The notes: generated from the sequence alone by a model not told the origin. A stretch of DNA of 64,000 bases from CAMLIZ01 sp036231905 (GCF_036231905.1 NZ_JAZARE010000008.1:248001-312000), one strand, 5' to 3'; shown: positions 55,137-63,082, numbered from the stretch's first letter. A program made the numbers and translations.

Positions 55137-56996
55137 ATGCGTTTGTGCCTCACCGCGGCACTCCTGGCCGTCACCATCGGCCTGTCACCCGCCACCCAGG
55201 CCGCCGAATCCGAAGCCGACCGCTGGAACCTGGCCGACATCTACCCGGCGCAGGCGGCCTGGGATGCCGACGCCGCCAAGCTGGAGTCCCAGTTCAAGGC
55301 CTTCGGCGCCTGCAAGGGGCAGCTGGGCCGCAGCGCCGCGCGCCTGCGCGAATGCCTGGACCTCAACGCCGACATGACCAAGCGGCTGTACCGCCTGTAC
55401 GTGTACGCCGCCGAGCGGCTGGCCGAGGACACCGGCGTGTCGGCCAGCCTGGCGCTGCAGCAGCGCGTCGACCTGCTGCAGAACCGCCTGAGCGAAACGG
55501 TCGCCTTCATGGAGCCCGAGATCCTGCGCATCGGTGCGCCGAAGGTGAAGCAGTTCCTCGCCCAGGACAAGGGCCTGGGCGTCCACCGCTTCGGCCTGGA
55601 ACGCACGCTGCGCACCGCGGCCCACACGCTGAGCGCGGAAGGCGAGGGCATCATCGCCGCCTTCGGCTTGATGAACGACAGCGGCCAGGCGGCCTACAAC
55701 ATCCTGTCCAACGCCGACATTCCCTGGCCCAAGCTCAAGCTCGCCAGCGGGGAGGAGGTGACGCTGGACGCATCGGCCTACACCAAGTACCGCGAGGCGC
55801 CCAACCGCGAGGACCGCAAGCGCGTGATGGACGCGTTCTTCGGCACCTTCAAGACCTACGAGCGCACCATGGGCGTGACGCTGTATGCGCAGCTCAAGCA
55901 GGACAAGGTGTACGCCGCGGTGCGCAAGTACCCCGACTCCATCACCCGCTCGCTCGACCAGGAGAACCTGCCGGTGGCGGTGATCGACACCCTGATCGCG
56001 CAGACCAACGCCAACCTGCCCACGCTGCACCGCTACTTCAAGCTGCGCGCGAAGCTGCTGGGCGTGAGCGACATGCGCTACTACGACATCTACCCGCCGC
56101 TGGTGCGCGGGGAGAACTTCAAGTTCCCGCTCGCCGCGGCCAAGCAGTTCACCCTGGAGGCGGTGGCACCGCTGGGCACCGAGTACGTGGAGGCCATGCG
56201 CAAGGGCTTCGACAGCCGCTGGATGGACGCCTACCCGCGCCCGCGCAAGCTCTCCGGTGCGCACATGGCCGGTTATGCCTACGACCTGCACCCCTTCGTG
56301 CTGATGAACTACAACGACGACTACGAGTCGGTGACCACCCTGGCCCATGAATGGGGCCATGCGATGCACTCGTACCTGGCCAGCCGCGCCCAGCCCTTCG
56401 TGACGGCCAACTACGCCACCTTCACCGCCGAGATCGCCTCCACCTTCAACGAAGCCCTGCTGCTGGACCGCATGCTCAGGGCCGCCAAAACCGACGACGA
56501 GCGCCTGTTCTACCTGGGCTCGGCGCTCGAAGGCCTGCGCGGCACCTTCTTCCGGCAGGCGATGTTCGCGGAGTTCGAGCGCACCATCCACGCCCAAGCC
56601 GACCGCGGCGAGCCGCTCACCGGCGAGGCGCTCACCAAGACCTACTGCGACATCCTCAAGCGCTACCACGGCGCCGACCAGGGCGTGGTGGCCATCGACG
56701 AGGCCTACTGTACCGAGTGGGCCTACATCCCCCACTTCTACAACGCGTTCTACGTCTACCAGTACGCCACCTCCATCGCCGCCAGCCAGCAGTTCGCGAA
56801 GGCGGTGGCGGGCGGCGACAAGGCGGCGCTGGAGCGTTACCTCGGGCTGCTGAAGGCGGGCGGCTCGGGCTACCCCTACGACCTGGTCAAGCGCGCCGGG
56901 GTGGACCTGGCCACGCCCGCGCCCTACCAGGCGCTGGTGGCGCGCATGAACCAGATCATGGACGACATCGAGGCCATCCTCGCCAAGCGGCGCTGA
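55137..56996 (+). CDS. pepF: Exported M3-family metallopeptidase (oligoendopeptidase F type)
   Basis: This 619-residue zinc peptidase has a signal peptide (1-23, LLAVTIGLSPATQA-AE), placing it in the periplasm. The family is usually cytoplasmic. The zinc motif is at His404: TTLAHEWGHAMHSYL, with the third ligand Glu in TAEIASTFNEALLLDRML. The conserved AYCTEWAYIPHFYNAFYVYQYATS with substrate-binding His/Tyr residues follows. It would degrade oligopeptides of up to about twenty residues. It stands alone with a GC hairpin downstream. Confidence 0.92.
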   Translation: MRLCLTAALLAVTIGLSPATQAAESEADRWNLADIYPAQAAWDADAAKLESQFKAFGACKGQLGRSAARLRECLDLNADMTKRLYRLYVYAAERLAEDTGVSASLALQQRVDLLQNRLSETVAFMEPEILRIGAPKVKQFLAQDKGLGVHRFGLERTLRTAAHTLSAEGEGIIAAFGLMNDSGQAAYNILSNADIPWPKLKLASGEEVTLDASAYTKYREAPNREDRKRVMDAFFGTFKTYERTMGVTLYAQLKQDKVYAAVRKYPDSITRSLDQENLPVAVIDTLIAQTNANLPTLHRYFKLRAKLLGVSDMRYYDIYPPLVRGENFKFPLAAAKQFTLEAVAPLGTEYVEAMRKGFDSRWMDAYPRPRKLSGAHMAGYAYDLHPFVLMNYNDDYESVTTLAHEWGHAMHSYLASRAQPFVTANYATFTAEIASTFNEALLLDRMLRAAKTDDERLFYLGSALEGLRGTFFRQAMFAEFERTIHAQADRGEPLTGEALTKTYCDILKRYHGADQGVVAIDEAYCTEWAYIPHFYNAFYVYQYATSIAASQQFAKAVAGGDKAALERYLGLLKAGGSGYPYDLVKRAGVDLATPAPYQALVARMNQIMDDIEAILAKRR

Positions 56997-57094
56997 TTGC
57001 GGCGGGAGTGGAGCCTGGAAGGCTTGCTGCAAAGCCGTCCAGGTGACGGCCCTGCGATTGCTCACGTTCGTAGGGCTTGGTCACATCCGGGGTC

Positions 57095-57112
57095 GCCGCC
57101 CTCGGGGGCGGC
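57095..57112. terminator. GC hairpin downstream of pepF
   Basis: GCCGCCC (57095-57101) pairs perfectly with GGGCGGC (57106-57112) over a TCGG tetraloop, about 100 bases after the pepF stop and 95 bases before the next lipoprotein gene. No T-tract follows. Confidence 0.4.
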
Positions 57113-57207
57113 GCACCACGGGGCCGGCGCCGACGCATCCGGGAAAGTACGGGCACGGCGTGTGCTGGCCTGCTGCTGTTTCCAACCCCCAGCCCAGGAG
57201 CTCTCAC

Positions 57208-57531
57208 ATGCAATCGACCACTTCCCTGTTCCGCCTGACCGCCCTTGTTGCCGCCACGTCGGCCGCACTGATGCTCTCGGCCTGCAACAAGGCCAACGAC
57301 GCCGGCAGCGGCAGCACCACCGGCACCAGCACCACCGCTCCTACCGGCGCTGACACCAGCTCCACCACCAGCGGTACCGGCAGCACCACGGGCGGCGCCA
57401 CCAGCGGCTCCACCTCGTCCACCACCGGCACGTCCGGCACCGACACCACCGGCACGGCGGGCAGCACGACCGGCAGCACCTCTGCCACGATGCCGGCCGA
57501 CGCGGCTTCCGCTCCGAAGACCACCCCGTAA
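57208..57531 (+). CDS. Low-complexity Ser/Thr/Gly-rich lipoprotein
   Basis: This 107-residue lipoprotein has a signal peptide with lipobox ALMLSAC and lipidated Cys near residue 24. Nearly the whole mature chain after CNKAND is built from irregular repeats of Gly, Ser and Thr (GSTTGTSTT, GTGSTTGG, TSSTTGTSGT), ending MPADAASAPKTTP. Such chains are disordered and could be a spacer, an O-linked acceptor or a stress lipoprotein. Function unknown. A good AGGAG lies upstream of the ATG at 57208. Confidence 0.75.
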   Translation: MQSTTSLFRLTALVAATSAALMLSACNKANDAGSGSTTGTSTTAPTGADTSSTTSGTGSTTGGATSGSTSSTTGTSGTDTTGTAGSTTGSTSATMPADAASAPKTTP

Positions 57532-57566
57532 GCCGTTTCTCAGACTGGCAACGCGCGGGCAGGACG

Positions 57567-58043
57567 TCAGCCCGCGTGCTGCCAGCGCCCCTGCACCGTG
57601 ATCTCCGTCTTGACCGAGTTCGCGATGTAGCACTGCTCGTGTGCACTGTGATGCAGGCGCTCCACGTCTGCATCACTCGGGCGCTTGGTGCCCGAAAACA
57701 CCACCTCGGGGCGCAGCGTGGCCCGGGTCACGGCCTGGCGGCCGTGGCCGATGTCCTCCATTACCCCTTCGGCCGCGTCGCTGTAGCGGTCCACGCACAG
57801 GCCTTCGCGCCCCGCCAGCCACAGGAAGGTGAGCATGTGGCAGCTCGACAGGGCCGCCACGAACGCCTCTTCCGGATCCACGTTGGCCGGATTGGAATAC
57901 GGCACCCGCACCGACAGCGGCGAGCTCGACGCCGGCACCACCGCACCCCCGTCGAAGCGCCATTCATGCGCGCGGCTGTAGCGGTTGTCGGTGAAGGCGG
58001 CGTCGCCGCGGGTCCAGTCGATCTGGGCGGTGTAGAGGTGCAT
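57567..58043 (-). CDS. OsmC-family peroxide reductase
   Basis: This 158-residue OsmC/Ohr-like protein carries the first catalytic cysteine in FVAALSSCHMLTFLWLAGREG and the second in SAHEQCYIANSVKTE. A conserved FSGTKRPSDADVERLHH helix lies between. The family reduces organic hydroperoxides. This subgroup is OsmC-like rather than Ohr. The ATG at 58043 lies 23 bases after the gntR stop, so it is likely transcribed with that regulator. Confidence 0.88.
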   Translation of the reverse strand: MHLYTAQIDWTRGDAAFTDNRYSRAHEWRFDGGAVVPASSSPLSVRVPYSNPANVDPEEAFVAALSSCHMLTFLWLAGREGLCVDRYSDAAEGVMEDIGHGRQAVTRATLRPEVVFSGTKRPSDADVERLHHSAHEQCYIANSVKTEITVQGRWQHAG

Positions 58044-58066
58044 CGCAGGCTCCTGTTGAACGACCG

Positions 58067-58702
58067 TCAGGCCACGGCGGCCACGGCCAGGGATTGGGTT
58101 TCTCGCAGGTGCCGGGTGAGCACCTCGACGGCCTTGTCGACATCGCGTGCCTGCACGGCGCTCAGCAGCGCATGGTGTTCGTCGTGCCAGCCGGCCCGGC
58201 GCGAGCCGGGCTGCAGCCGGGCCACGTAGAAGCGCTGCACCGAGCCGCGCAGGCTCGCGATGATCTGCAGCGTGCGGGGGCGTTCACAGGGCGCATACAG
58301 CGCGTCGTGGAAGGCCCGGTCGCCACGCGCCCAGCCCTGCACGTCATCTTCGGCATCCAGCTGGCGCTGCAGGGTGGCCAGCCGGCGCACAGTGGCCTCC
58401 GTATGGCGCGGCACGGCGTGGCGCAGCGCCTCGCACTCCAGCAGCACGCGCAGGTCGAACACCTCGCTCATCTCCTGCGCGCTGAAGCCGGCCACGAAGG
58501 CCCCGCGGTTCGGCTCCACCACCACCAGGGCTTCCGCCTGCAGCGCGCTCAGCGCATCGCGCACCGGGATGCGGCTGACACCGAACTCGGCGGCCAGCTC
58601 TTCCTGGCGCAGCGCCGCGCCCGGCGGCCAGCGCCCAGCGTTGATGGCGTCCCGCAGCGCGCTGGTGAGCGAGGCTGCGGCCGTGGGGGAACTGGTGCGC
58701 AT
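58067..58702 (-). CDS. GntR-family (FCD/FadR subfamily) transcriptional regulator
   Basis: This 211-residue regulator has an N-terminal winged helix (SLTSALRDAINAGRWPPGAALRQEELAAEFGVSRIPVRDALSALQAEALV). An all-helical FCD effector domain follows (FDLRVLLECEALRHAV, GDRAFHDALY, WHDEHHALLSAVQARDVDKAVEVLTRHL), with Asp/His residues that commonly bind a metal and a carboxylate ligand. The ATG at 58702 is eight bases from a perfect operator palindrome. It probably represses itself and the osmC gene. Confidence 0.92.
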   Translation of the reverse strand: MRTSSPTAAASLTSALRDAINAGRWPPGAALRQEELAAEFGVSRIPVRDALSALQAEALVVVEPNRGAFVAGFSAQEMSEVFDLRVLLECEALRHAVPRHTEATVRRLATLQRQLDAEDDVQGWARGDRAFHDALYAPCERPRTLQIIASLRGSVQRFYVARLQPGSRRAGWHDEHHALLSAVQARDVDKAVEVLTRHLRETQSLAVAAVA

Positions 58703-58709
58703 CCGTTCA

Positions 58710-58727
58710 TTGTATACATGTATACAA
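58710..58727. promoter_or_regulatory. Perfect 18-bp GntR operator
   Basis: TTGTATACATGTATACAA is a perfect palindrome eight bases upstream of the gntR start. It has the TTGTATAC/GTATACAA half-sites typical of FCD-subfamily GntR operators. It overlaps the likely promoter, giving negative autoregulation. Confidence 0.7.
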
Positions 58728-58740
58728 ACGCCTGGGATTG

Positions 58741-58775
58741 AAAAAAGCCCGTTCACCACGGGTGGCAACGGGCTT
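58741..58775 (-). terminator. Intrinsic terminator after paiB
   Basis: On the minus strand AAGCCCGTT and AACGGGCTT form a perfect 9-base-pair stem (58745-58753 with 58767-58775), with a T-run (A-tract 58741-58746 on the plus strand). It ends transcription of gloA-paiB from the right and lies beside the GntR promoter. Confidence 0.8.
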
Positions 58776-58949
58776 CGTTCACCGGGCCTGGGGAACAGCC
58801 TTCAGGCCTCCAGGACGGGATTTGCTGACAACGGTGACGGGTTCCATGATTCCGCCCATTGGTGCGGCCGGTTCATGTCAGCAATGTCGTTATTGTGCGG
58901 GCGCCGTGTGACAGTGATTTGACGAGAAGCAGGCTTTGCGCGGCGCTGT

Positions 58950-59594
58950 TCAAGCCATGCCGGGCCGGCGCACAAGCTGCGCCATCGCCGCGGTGCCGGC
59001 ATCGCTGCCTTCGGCGAGCAGCCCCTGGGTCACGCCCTCGCGGTCGGCGGCGGGGCGGTTCTGGCTCACCTTCCACTTGCCTTCCAGCCGCAGCAGCGGA
59101 ATCTCGATGCCCACGATCGCGCCCAGCAGCTGGGCCGTGAAGTCCGCCGGCGCATCGTCGATCTGCCAGGGCTCGGCACGGGGGCCTTCATGGCGGGCCG
59201 TGAGGCGCTGCAGGAAGGCACGCAGCCACACCGGGTCGTCCTTGGCATGGAAGCGGCCGTGCGCATGCACGACCGCATAGTTCCAGGTCGGCACCACCTT
59301 GCCGTGTTCGCGCTTGCTGGCGTACCACGCCGGCGACACATAGGCCTGCGGCCCCTGGAAGATGGCGAGTACCGGCGCCCCTGCGGCCAGCTCCTGCCAC
59401 AGCGGATTGGCGCGTGCCACGTGGCCACGCAGGGTGCCGTGCTCGCCATCCGCCGCGTCGTACAGCAGCGGAATGTGGTCGGCGCTCAGGCTGCCGTCCG
59501 GCGCCTGGCGCACCAGCGTGGCCAGCGGATGCGCCTGCATCAGCGCCTGCAGCTCGGTCGGGTCGTCCTGCACGAAATGGCGCGGCTGGTACAT
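58950..59594 (-). CDS. paiB: PaiB-like FMN-binding protein
   Basis: This 214-residue FMN-binding split-barrel protein of the PaiB/transcriptional-regulator family has MYQPRHFVQDDPTELQALMQAHPLATLV, ADHIPLLYD, GHVARANPLWQEL, FQGPQAYVSPAWYASKREHGKVVPTWNY and VHAHGR. The C-terminal KWKVSQNRPAADREGVTQGL is diagnostic. Despite the family name, DNA binding is doubtful for most members, and a flavin reductase role is equally likely. It overlaps gloA by one base. Confidence 0.88.
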   Translation of the reverse strand: MYQPRHFVQDDPTELQALMQAHPLATLVRQAPDGSLSADHIPLLYDAADGEHGTLRGHVARANPLWQELAAGAPVLAIFQGPQAYVSPAWYASKREHGKVVPTWNYAVVHAHGRFHAKDDPVWLRAFLQRLTARHEGPRAEPWQIDDAPADFTAQLLGAIVGIEIPLLRLEGKWKVSQNRPAADREGVTQGLLAEGSDAGTAAMAQLVRRPGMA

Positions 59595-59995
59595 CAGTCG
59601 CCCGTGCGTTCGATCAGCTCGATCTTGTAGCCGTCCGGATCGGTGATGAAGGCGATGACGGTGCTGCCGCCTTTCACCGGGCCCGGTTCGCGGGTGATGG
59701 CGCCGCCAAGCGAGGCCGCCTTGTCGCGCAGCCCTGCGCAGGTGGCGGCCACGTCCGGCACGCCGATGGCGATGTGGCCGTAGGCGGTGCCCAGTTCATA
59801 GCGGTCCACGCCATAGTTGTAGGTGAGCTCGATCTCGGCGTGTTCCGGATTGCTGCCGTAGCCCACGAACGCGAGGTCGTACTGCTGTTCAGGCCGCCGC
59901 GTGGTGCGCAGCAGTTGCATGCCCAGCACCTGGGTGTAGAAGTCGATGGAGCGCTGCAGGTGGCCAACGCGCAGCATGGTGTGGAGCAGTCTCAT
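59594..59995 (-). CDS. gloA: Lactoylglutathione lyase (glyoxalase I)
   Basis: This 133-residue vicinal-oxygen-chelate enzyme converts the methylglyoxal-glutathione hemithioacetal to S-lactoylglutathione. The metal ligands are in LLHTMLRVGHLQRSIDFY (His), IELTYNYG (Glu), YGHIAIGV (His) and GYKIELIER (Glu), in the nickel-type GloA arrangement. The ATG at 59995 fits the family start MRLLHTMLRV. The stop is shared with the paiB start. Confidence 0.95.
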   Translation of the reverse strand: MRLLHTMLRVGHLQRSIDFYTQVLGMQLLRTTRRPEQQYDLAFVGYGSNPEHAEIELTYNYGVDRYELGTAYGHIAIGVPDVAATCAGLRDKAASLGGAITREPGPVKGGSTVIAFITDPDGYKIELIERTGD

Positions 59996-60000
59996 GATGA

Positions 60001-60109
60001 GGGCCGCCCGGCCGCCCGAAGGCCCTGAAGCGCCCCGAGGGCCACGAGAGTGGCCCTCTTCGAGGTCCATGGGGGCAGCGAACGAAGTGAGCGTGGGGGT
60101 TTCATGTCG
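60001..60109. repeat. Intergenic hairpin and GC-rich repeat element
   Basis: This gap between gloA and the thioesterase gene contains a perfect stem GAGGGCCAC-GAGA-GTGGCCCTC (60037-60058). On the minus strand a block starts CCCCCACGCTCACTTCGTTC (about 60072-60094). Blocks of this kind recur between genes in Burkholderiales chromosomes. It probably acts as an mRNA structure or terminator. It encodes nothing. Confidence 0.55.
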
Positions 60110-60658
60110 CTATCGTGCATCGAGCACGATGCAGGTGGTGGTGGCGTGGGCGAACAGTGTGCCATCGGGGCCGACCAGCCGCCCTTGCGAAGTGCCGATC
60201 TTGCCGCCGCTGTAGATCACTTCGCCGATCGCGCGCACCAGCGGTACCTGCTCGGTGAGGCCCTTCACATAGTTCACCTTCAGCTCCAGCGTGGTGTAGG
60301 TCTTGCCCGCGGGCAGCAGGGTGTGGATGGCGCAGGCCACCGCCGAATCCAGCAGGGTGGCGATCCAGCCGCCGTGCACCGTGCCCAGCGGGTTGTAGTG
60401 CTCGAACAGCGGCCGGCCCTGGAACACCGCGCGGCCGGGAGTCGCCTCCACGAGCGAGAAGTTGAGGGTGGCGCTGATCGGCGGTGCCGGGATCTCGCCT
60501 GCGAGCAGGGCCTCGAAGACCTGCATGCCTGTCTTGCCGGCGAACTGCTCCGGGCGGCCCAAGCCGGTGTGGCGGATGCGCGCACGCACCTCGGCATCGC
60601 GCGCCTGCCATTCGGCGAGGGTGCGCTCGGTGGTGGAAAGGTCGTTGACGGTGGTCAT
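60110..60658 (-). CDS. PaaI-family hot-dog thioesterase
   Basis: This 182-residue acyl-CoA thioesterase has the PaaI-type core HYNPLGTVHGGWIATLLDSAVACAIHTLLPAGKTYTTLELKVNYVKGL, with the catalytic Asp in TLLDSA. TSQGRLVGPDGTLFAHATTTCIVL ends the fold. The ATG at 60658 gives an N-terminal helix before the fold. It is transcribed away from a marR gene across two operator-like palindromes, so that regulator probably controls it. Confidence 0.88.
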   Translation of the reverse strand: MTTVNDLSTTERTLAEWQARDAEVRARIRHTGLGRPEQFAGKTGMQVFEALLAGEIPAPPISATLNFSLVEATPGRAVFQGRPLFEHYNPLGTVHGGWIATLLDSAVACAIHTLLPAGKTYTTLELKVNYVKGLTEQVPLVRAIGEVIYSGGKIGTSQGRLVGPDGTLFAHATTTCIVLDAR

Positions 60659-60675
60659 GCGAGGCCTCGATGCGG

Positions 60676-60702
60676 TTGTATATGCAATCATTGTAGCTAC
60701 AA
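60676..60702. promoter_or_regulatory. Twin MarR operator-like palindromes between divergent genes
   Basis: TTGTATATGCAA (60676-60687, one mismatched pair) and TTGTAGCTACAA (60691-60702, perfect) lie 3 bases apart between the thioesterase start and the marR start. Their TTGTA/TACAA half-sites are typical for MarR dimers. Two dimers could bind side by side. Confidence 0.6.
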
Positions 60703-60710
60703 TGATCGAC

Positions 60711-61181
60711 ATGCCACAGGCCGACACCGCCATCGCATCCATTGCCGTGCCGCGCGGCTGCACCAACCTCAAGCTGCGCCAGCTCAGCCGCGCCGTGACA
60801 CGCCACTACGACGCCTACATCGCCACCACCGGGCTGAAGAACACGCAGTACGCGCTGCTGTCCAACGCGGTGCTGTTCGGTCCTATCCAGCCGTCCGAAC
60901 TGGCGGCGCGCATGCGGTTGGACCCCTCCACGCTCACGCGCAACCTGCAGCCGCTGATCGCCCAGGGCTGGCTGGTGCAGGGGCCGGGCGACAACGCGCG
61001 CAGCCGGTTGGTGAGCGCCACCGACCAGGGGCGCGCCAAACGGGCGGAAGGCCAGCGCGCCTGGAAGCAGGCGCAACTCGCGTTGAACGCGCGGCTGGGC
61101 CCGCAGCGGGTGGCGGCGCTGCATGCGCTGGTGGACGAGTGCATGGCTGTGCTGGACCTCGGCGACGACGAGCCGGCCTGA
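60711..61181 (+). CDS. MarR-family transcriptional regulator
   Basis: This 156-residue winged-helix regulator is read from the ATG at 60711. The in-frame ATG at 60702 overlaps the operator and would add three residues. Features are CTNLKLRQLSRAVTRHYDAYIATTGLKNTQYALLSNAVLFGPIQPSELAARMRLDPSTLTRNLQPLIAQGWLVQGPGDNARSRLVSATDQGRAKRAE. This is the MarR helix-turn-helix followed by the wing (DNARSRLV). It likely represses itself and the divergent thioesterase in response to an aromatic or acyl ligand. Confidence 0.9.
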   Translation: MPQADTAIASIAVPRGCTNLKLRQLSRAVTRHYDAYIATTGLKNTQYALLSNAVLFGPIQPSELAARMRLDPSTLTRNLQPLIAQGWLVQGPGDNARSRLVSATDQGRAKRAEGQRAWKQAQLALNARLGPQRVAALHALVDECMAVLDLGDDEPA

Positions 61182-61202
61182 GCCGGCGCGCAGGCCCGCC
61201 AC

Positions 61203-61208
61203 TACAAT
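61203..61208 (+). promoter_or_regulatory. -10 element upstream of the manganese riboswitch
   Basis: TACAAT lies about 14 bases upstream of the GGGGAGTAG core, the expected distance for a transcription start just before the aptamer. No good -35 is visible. Confidence 0.45.
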
Positions 61209-61216
61209 CGCGCGCT

Positions 61217-61345
61217 GTCATGGGGGAGTAGCCTCCCTTCCTTCGGAACAGCGCCGAAGCGAGAGGGCCCTGCGTCAACAGACTTGCCCGTCCACGGGCA
61301 TGGCGCAGGCGGCAATTGGCGAGACCTTTGACTGCACTGCCTCCT
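61217..61345 (+). ncRNA. yybP-ykoY manganese riboswitch
   Basis: The leader of the TMEM165-like gene contains the two invariant internal-loop sequences of the yybP-ykoY aptamer. GGGGAGTAGCC lies at 61223-61233. GGCGAGACCTTTGACTGCAC lies at about 61318-61337, where the family shows GCAAGACCTTTGC. GC-rich arms capable of pairing lie between them. The aptamer binds Mn2+ and turns on manganese exporters. The downstream gene is a member of the classic target family. The 3' boundary is approximate. Confidence 0.85.
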
Positions 61346-61404
61346 GTTCGGCCGGAGACGCGGTGCGGTCATCGGTATTCGGTCCGGCCGCGGAACCCCT
61401 TGAA

Positions 61405-61965
61405 GTGGAATCCTTTTTCGTCTCCACCGGCATCGTCGCGCTCGCCGAAATGGGCGACAAGACGCAGCTGCTGTCCCTGGTGCTGGCCGCGCGCTTCAAG
61501 CGCCCATGGCCCATCGTGCTGGGCATCCTGGTGGCCACCTTGCTCAACCATGCCGGCGCCGGCGCCGTGGGTGCCTGGGTCACGCACTGGCTGGGGCACG
61601 ACACCTTGCGCTGGGTGCTCGGCCTGTCCTTCATCGCCATGGCGGCCTGGACGATGGTGCCCGACAAGCTCGACGAGGACACTGCCGTGCAGAAGGCCGC
61701 GCACGGCGTGTTCCTCAGCACGCTGATCGCCTTCTTCCTGGCGGAAATGGGGGACAAGACGCAGGTGGCCACCGTGGCCCTGGCGGCCCGTTACGCCGAC
61801 CTGTGGCCGGTGGTGGCGGGCACCACGCTGGGCATGATGCTGGCGAACGTGCCGGTGGTGCTGCTGGGCGACAAGGTCACGAAGAAGGTGCCCCTACGCG
61901 TGGTGCACGCGGTGGCCGCGCTGCTGTTCCTGGTGCTGGGTGTGGGCGTGCTGGCCGCGGCCTAG
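61405..61965 (+). CDS. TMEM165/GDT1 (UPF0016) family manganese exporter
   Basis: This 186-residue membrane protein has six transmembrane helices in two repeats. Each carries the family signature ALAEMGDKTQLLSLVLAARF (residues 12-31) and FLAEMGDKTQVATVALAARY (about 113-132), the E-x-G-D-K-T motifs that bind cation. A GTG at 61405 gives the standard start V/M-ESFFVST. No strong Shine-Dalgarno is seen. It sits under a yybP-ykoY riboswitch, so it is induced by manganese. Confidence 0.9.
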   Translation: MESFFVSTGIVALAEMGDKTQLLSLVLAARFKRPWPIVLGILVATLLNHAGAGAVGAWVTHWLGHDTLRWVLGLSFIAMAAWTMVPDKLDEDTAVQKAAHGVFLSTLIAFFLAEMGDKTQVATVALAARYADLWPVVAGTTLGMMLANVPVVLLGDKVTKKVPLRVVHAVAALLFLVLGVGVLAAA

Positions 61966-62027
61966 GCGGACGGTTGGCGCGAGCAGCTTTTCGAAGTCCG
62001 CTTCGTGGGGATGAGCCGAAGGCCAGC

Positions 62028-62984
62028 TCAGGCGTCCGGGTTGCGGTCCAGCCAGATGCCCAGGCCCTGGGCGTTGAGTTCCACGTCCATGGCCAGCAGC
62101 TCCGCAACGAGCGCTGCGTCGTTGATGCCATGGCCGGCGAGGCGGTCCTGGTAGAGCGCGAGCAGGCCGTGTTTGAGGCGCTGGTGGCGCTCGGGTACAT
62201 CGCGCAGTGCACGCGCGAGGATCACCATGGCCTCCACCTGGTCCAGCAGCAGCTGGCCCAGGCGTGGCACGTCGCCCACCCGGCCGTAGTGGGTGAGGTA
62301 CATCCAGCGCGGCTGCCGTGCCAGCAGGCGCTGTACCGACTCGCGCAGGGCTTCGGGCTCGAACTGCACCGGCGTGGAGGTGGGCATGATCCACGCGCCT
62401 TCCAGCGTGTCGAACTCGCGGTAGCTCAGGCCGAAGGTGTCGCCGGTGAACCAGCCCTGGCTCATGGCGTCCCAGATGCAGTGGTGGTGGCGCGCGTGAC
62501 CGGGCGTGTCGATGAACTCCAGCGTGCGGCCGGCCAGCTGAAGCGTCATGCCGTCGCTGCTGTGCAGCACCCGCTCGGCAGGCACGCCCACCAGCGTGCC
62601 GTAGGAACGGTCCATCTCCGCCTGGCCATACACCGCGAGCGCGCCCTGGTAGAGCTGGCTGGGGTCCACCATGTGGCGCGCGCCGCGCGGATGCACCACC
62701 AGCCGCGCTGACGGCAGCTGCTGCATCAGCAGCCCGGCGCCGCCCGCATGGTCCAGGTGCACATGGGTGGGGATCACGTAGTCCACCGCGTCGGGCGCCA
62801 GGTTCAGGGATGCCAGCGCCTGCAGCAGCCGCGGCACCGCATGGTTGGTGCCGGTATCGATGAAGGCCGCGCGGCCCTCGTGCACGATTAGGTAGGCCGC
62901 ATCGAACTGCGGGCGGTGGAAACCGGTGTCGATGGCGTACAGGCCGGCGTGCAGCGGCTCCACGAAGTCGGGCAGGGGTGTCAT
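62028..62984 (-). CDS. MBL-fold metallo-hydrolase
   Basis: This 318-residue metallo-beta-lactamase-fold protein has the metal-binding motif PTHVHLDHAGGAG, a second His in TPGHARHHH, the bridging Asp in WFTGDTFGLSYREFD, and a C-terminal YLTHYGRVGDV His. A C-terminal helical extension (about 255-318) is longer than in simple hydrolases. The glyoxalase II-like subgroup is possible, but the substrate is unknown. It diverges from the salicylyl-CoA-type monooxygenase gene 98 bases away. Confidence 0.88.
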   Translation of the reverse strand: MTPLPDFVEPLHAGLYAIDTGFHRPQFDAAYLIVHEGRAAFIDTGTNHAVPRLLQALASLNLAPDAVDYVIPTHVHLDHAGGAGLLMQQLPSARLVVHPRGARHMVDPSQLYQGALAVYGQAEMDRSYGTLVGVPAERVLHSSDGMTLQLAGRTLEFIDTPGHARHHHCIWDAMSQGWFTGDTFGLSYREFDTLEGAWIMPTSTPVQFEPEALRESVQRLLARQPRWMYLTHYGRVGDVPRLGQLLLDQVEAMVILARALRDVPERHQRLKHGLLALYQDRLAGHGINDAALVAELLAMDVELNAQGLGIWLDRNPDA

Positions 62985-63045
62985 GGGCTCGGAGGCTGGA
63001 GAATCGACGGAGACCGCGGCATTCTAGGCAGCGGGGAATTTGCTT

Positions 63046-63058
63046 TACTTCTAAAGTA
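63046..63058. promoter_or_regulatory. Operator-like inverted repeat upstream of the monooxygenase gene
   Basis: TACTT-CTA-AAGTA is a 5-base inverted repeat in an AT-rich patch (about 63039-63064) between divergent genes, 25 bases before the monooxygenase ATG. It may bind a MarR- or other aromatic-catabolism regulator and overlap the promoter. Confidence 0.4.
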
Positions 63059-63082
63059 TTTTCCCCGCACAATGGATTCATC

